NCBI GenBank assembly: GCA_029243445.1
Contig: JAQWSA010000055.1
Coordinates: forward strand, 1-7,453
DNA from: Alphaproteobacteria bacterium
GTDB taxonomy: Bacteria; Pseudomonadota; Alphaproteobacteria; UBA6615
Length of the DNA stretch: 7,453 bases
Reading direction: 5' to 3'
Shown piece after piece: positions 5,671 to 7,453 of the stretch. The notes under the pieces were generated by a model, which saw only the letters and a list, made by a program, of their open reading frames with translations, searched no databases and was not told where the DNA came from. Made by a program: the position numbers and the translations under genes. Position 1 is the stretch's first letter; the number at the start of each line of letters is the position of its first letter.

Positions 5671-6483
5671 ATGATTCGGTTTGCTCCAAATTTTTATCAC
5701 CTGTTTCTTGAAATTCCTATACAGCAAAGATTTATTGACGCAGCAAAGATAGGAATCACCAGCATAGAATGGCATTTTCCATACGAGCTACCTAAAAACG
5801 AACTAAAAAGTTTACTTGATGATAATGGTATTGAATTTACATATTGCGTAGTTCCTCCAGAAAAAAACAATGGAGAATATGTAACAGTTCGCGGTCTAGG
5901 TGCTCAGCCTGGCAAACAAGATGACTTCAAACGCTCAGCTGATCAAGTATTAGAATATATTCATCACTGTAATTTTTACTCTATTAACGTAGGAGCTGGT
6001 CCCATTCCAGAAGGAGTAGACAGACAGAGGTGCATTGATACATATGTAAAAAATATTGACTATATTTCTCGAAGCGCTGGCGATCATAGATGTAAATTTT
6101 TGCTTGAACCTGTATGTCGTCAACGAATAGAAAATTGGCCTATGCAGAAGATGTCTGATGCAAAAGAGATTGTAGACCTGGTGGGAGGTAATAATGTTGG
6201 TTTAGTTTACGATACTTTCCATATGCGATACGAGGAAACTGGAACCCTAACTGATATTATGGATATATTTTGGCCATATATAGGTTATGTACAAATTGGG
6301 AACCCCCCTAACCGCAATGAACCAGGCGTCGGTGAATTGGATTTATTATGGATAGTTCAAAGGGCTTTAGAGAAAGGATATCAAGGTGCAATAGGCATGG
6401 AACTAGACCCTTCTAAAGATACATGGAGTAGCTTATTATGGATGAATCAGTTTGGCTATAATGTTGATCCAAGTAATAGATAG
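5671..6483 (+). CDS. Hydroxypyruvate isomerase-like TIM-barrel protein (Hyi / xylose isomerase-like family)
   Basis: This 270-residue cytoplasmic TIM-barrel protein aligns along its whole length with E. coli hydroxypyruvate isomerase (258 residues), which interconverts hydroxypyruvate and tartronate semialdehyde. Shared blocks include the start MIRFAPNF..LF (1-12), EWHFPYE (33-39) and the probable metal ligands E146 (LLEPV), D181 (YDTFHM), Q208 (VQIGNP) and E244 (GMELDP). The loop NRNEPGVGELD (214-224) corresponds to the Hyi stretch usually reading PGR-EPGTGE; here PPNR replaces the common PGR, hinting at a changed substrate. Related barrels act on 2-oxo-tetronate sugar acids (OtnI) or ketoses, so 'isomerase or epimerase of a small sugar acid' is the safe call. 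The ATG start has AAAGGG ten bases upstream. It lies between the CoA-transferase and the oxidoreductase gene (61 bases on), probably in one transcript. Confidence 0.85.
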   Translation: MIRFAPNFYHLFLEIPIQQRFIDAAKIGITSIEWHFPYELPKNELKSLLDDNGIEFTYCVVPPEKNNGEYVTVRGLGAQPGKQDDFKRSADQVLEYIHHCNFYSINVGAGPIPEGVDRQRCIDTYVKNIDYISRSAGDHRCKFLLEPVCRQRIENWPMQKMSDAKEIVDLVGGNNVGLVYDTFHMRYEETGTLTDIMDIFWPYIGYVQIGNPPNRNEPGVGELDLLWIVQRALEKGYQGAIGMELDPSKDTWSSLLWMNQFGYNVDPSNR

Positions 6484-6531
6484 TTGTTCTATTAAATAAT
6501 TAAAATTTATTGATAGTATATTACCGTAACT

Positions 6532-6537
6532 AGAGGA
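6532..6537 (+). promoter_or_regulatory. Ribosome binding site of the quinone oxidoreductase-like gene
   Basis: AGAGGA is followed by seven bases and then ATG (6545-6547). This fixes the start of a gene whose end lies outside the window. Confidence 0.7.
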
Positions 6538-6544
6538 ATTATCT

Positions 6545-7453
6545 ATGCAAACTCGAGTGGCACGAATATACCAGTATGGAAATCCAGATGTCATTAAAAT
6601 AGAGACCGAGTATGTTCCCCACCCCGGACCAGGAGAAGTTTTAATTGAACAGACAGCCTGTGCTATCCATTTGGCTGATTCCTATATGCGTCAGGGCCGG
6701 TATTTTTTAAAACCTCCATTACCGACCGTTTTAGGCCTAGAGGGTGTTGGAACAGTGATATCAGTAGGAGTTAACGTTGAGGATTACAAAACTGGTGACA
6801 GAGTGGCTTATCTATTTAATCTCGGTGCTTATGCTGACATAAGAATAATACCGGCTAATCAGCTTTATACACCTCCAGCAGGACTAGATTCGGAAACGAT
6901 AGCCGCGACTTTTGTTAGAGCCCTAACAGCACAATATTTATTAAGACGTCTTTACCCCATTAAAGCCGGAGAGACGATTCTTATTCATTCAGCTGCTGGC
7001 GGTATGGGTAGTATACTATCTCAGTGGGCTAATAATATTGGAGCAAAAGTTATTGGTACCGTTAGTTCTCCTGATAAATTCATTACTGCTGAGAATAACG
7101 GCTGTGAGCATGTTATTGATTACATAAAAGAGGACTTTAGTGAGGCAGTTCTAGATATTACTAATGGCAAGGGTGTGCCAGTCATTTACGATGCCGTCGG
7201 AGCTGATACTTATAAAGGAAACATAGCTTCTCTTTCCCCGCTCGGATGGTTTGTTAATTATGGACATGCATCAGGACCTCCGCCCATTGACGCCATAGAA
7301 TTGAATCAAAAATCTCTGATTTTTACAAAAGCATCTCTAAAAGATTACATGATTAACCCACAAGAAAAAGAGATGATGATGGAAGAAGTTGTAAAGGTGA
7401 TTAAAGATGGAAATGTAGAATTAAATATAACGGGTAGATATGAGCTATCAGAT
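6545..7453 (+). CDS. NADPH:quinone oxidoreductase-like protein (zinc-free MDR family), 3' end cut by window
   Basis: The frame is open from ATG to the last base, giving 303 residues. It aligns with E. coli QorA (327 residues), so about 20-25 C-terminal residues are missing. QorA-type enzymes reduce quinones or other activated double bonds with NADPH in the cytoplasm. The N-terminal GroES-like part has YGNPDVIKIE (11-20), PGPGEVLIE (27-35) and GLEGVGTV (64-71). The Rossmann part has HSAAGGMGSILSQWA (148-162), with AAGGMG at 150-155 as the NADPH loop, and YDAVGADTY (215-223). The cysteine and histidine zinc ligands of classical alcohol dehydrogenases are absent, which supports the zinc-free QOR branch over alcohol dehydrogenase. 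NYGHASGPPPID (238-249) and NQKSLIFTKASL (254-265) match the QorA C-terminal half. It follows the isomerase-like gene after 61 bases. The true substrate in this setting may be an enoyl or 2-oxo compound and not a quinone. Confidence 0.92.
   Translation, partial: MQTRVARIYQYGNPDVIKIETEYVPHPGPGEVLIEQTACAIHLADSYMRQGRYFLKPPLPTVLGLEGVGTVISVGVNVEDYKTGDRVAYLFNLGAYADIRIIPANQLYTPPAGLDSETIAATFVRALTAQYLLRRLYPIKAGETILIHSAAGGMGSILSQWANNIGAKVIGTVSSPDKFITAENNGCEHVIDYIKEDFSEAVLDITNGKGVPVIYDAVGADTYKGNIASLSPLGWFVNYGHASGPPPIDAIELNQKSLIFTKASLKDYMINPQEKEMMMEEVVKVIKDGNVELNITGRYELSD

Overview
The window is AT-rich bacterial DNA, dense in protein-coding genes. I see six genes of good family length or nearly so, plus the stub of a seventh at the left edge. 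I see no RNA gene, CRISPR array, insertion sequence, phage gene or toxin-antitoxin pair. The gene content points to a low-GC, free-living heterotroph, most likely a marine or freshwater alphaproteobacterium. It includes a family III CoA-transferase, a PanE-like reductase, a hydroxypyruvate-isomerase-like TIM barrel, a QOR-type oxidoreductase and a family 5 solute-binding protein. The taxon is an inference from gene families and base composition, with no marker gene present. Four of the seven starts appear to be GTG or TTG.

Layout. Positions 1-1239 (minus strand) hold a cell-surface sugar region. A family 2 glycosyltransferase (1239-214) is followed by a short reading frame (98-9) that matches the N-terminus of dTDP-4-dehydrorhamnose 3,5-epimerase (RmlC/RfbC). 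That frame stops at residue 29, inside an A-rich run at the window edge. Together they suggest dTDP-rhamnose synthesis and rhamnosyl transfer for a surface polysaccharide.

Positions 1332-4109 (minus strand) hold a PanE-like oxidoreductase, then a secreted family 5 solute-binding protein, closed by a clear intrinsic terminator at 1365-1332. The terminator separates this pair from the polysaccharide genes.

Positions 4305-7453 (plus strand) are transcribed divergently from a 195-base AT-rich gap. They hold a CaiB/BaiF CoA-transferase, a hydroxypyruvate-isomerase-like protein and a quinone-oxidoreductase-like protein cut by the right edge about 20-25 residues before its expected end.

A working model, by inference only: the five genes from 1373 to the right edge form a catabolic island for a small hydroxy- or oxo-carboxylic acid or a sugar acid. 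The binding protein would capture the substrate, the CoA-transferase would activate an acid, and the isomerase-like and oxidoreductase proteins would rearrange and reduce or oxidise intermediates. No permease, ATPase or regulator lies in the window, so the substrate cannot be named. I found no clear evidence of a wholly new kind of system. The most unusual items are the broken RmlC start, the PanE homologue lacking a typical active-site asparagine, and the particular combination of catabolic genes.
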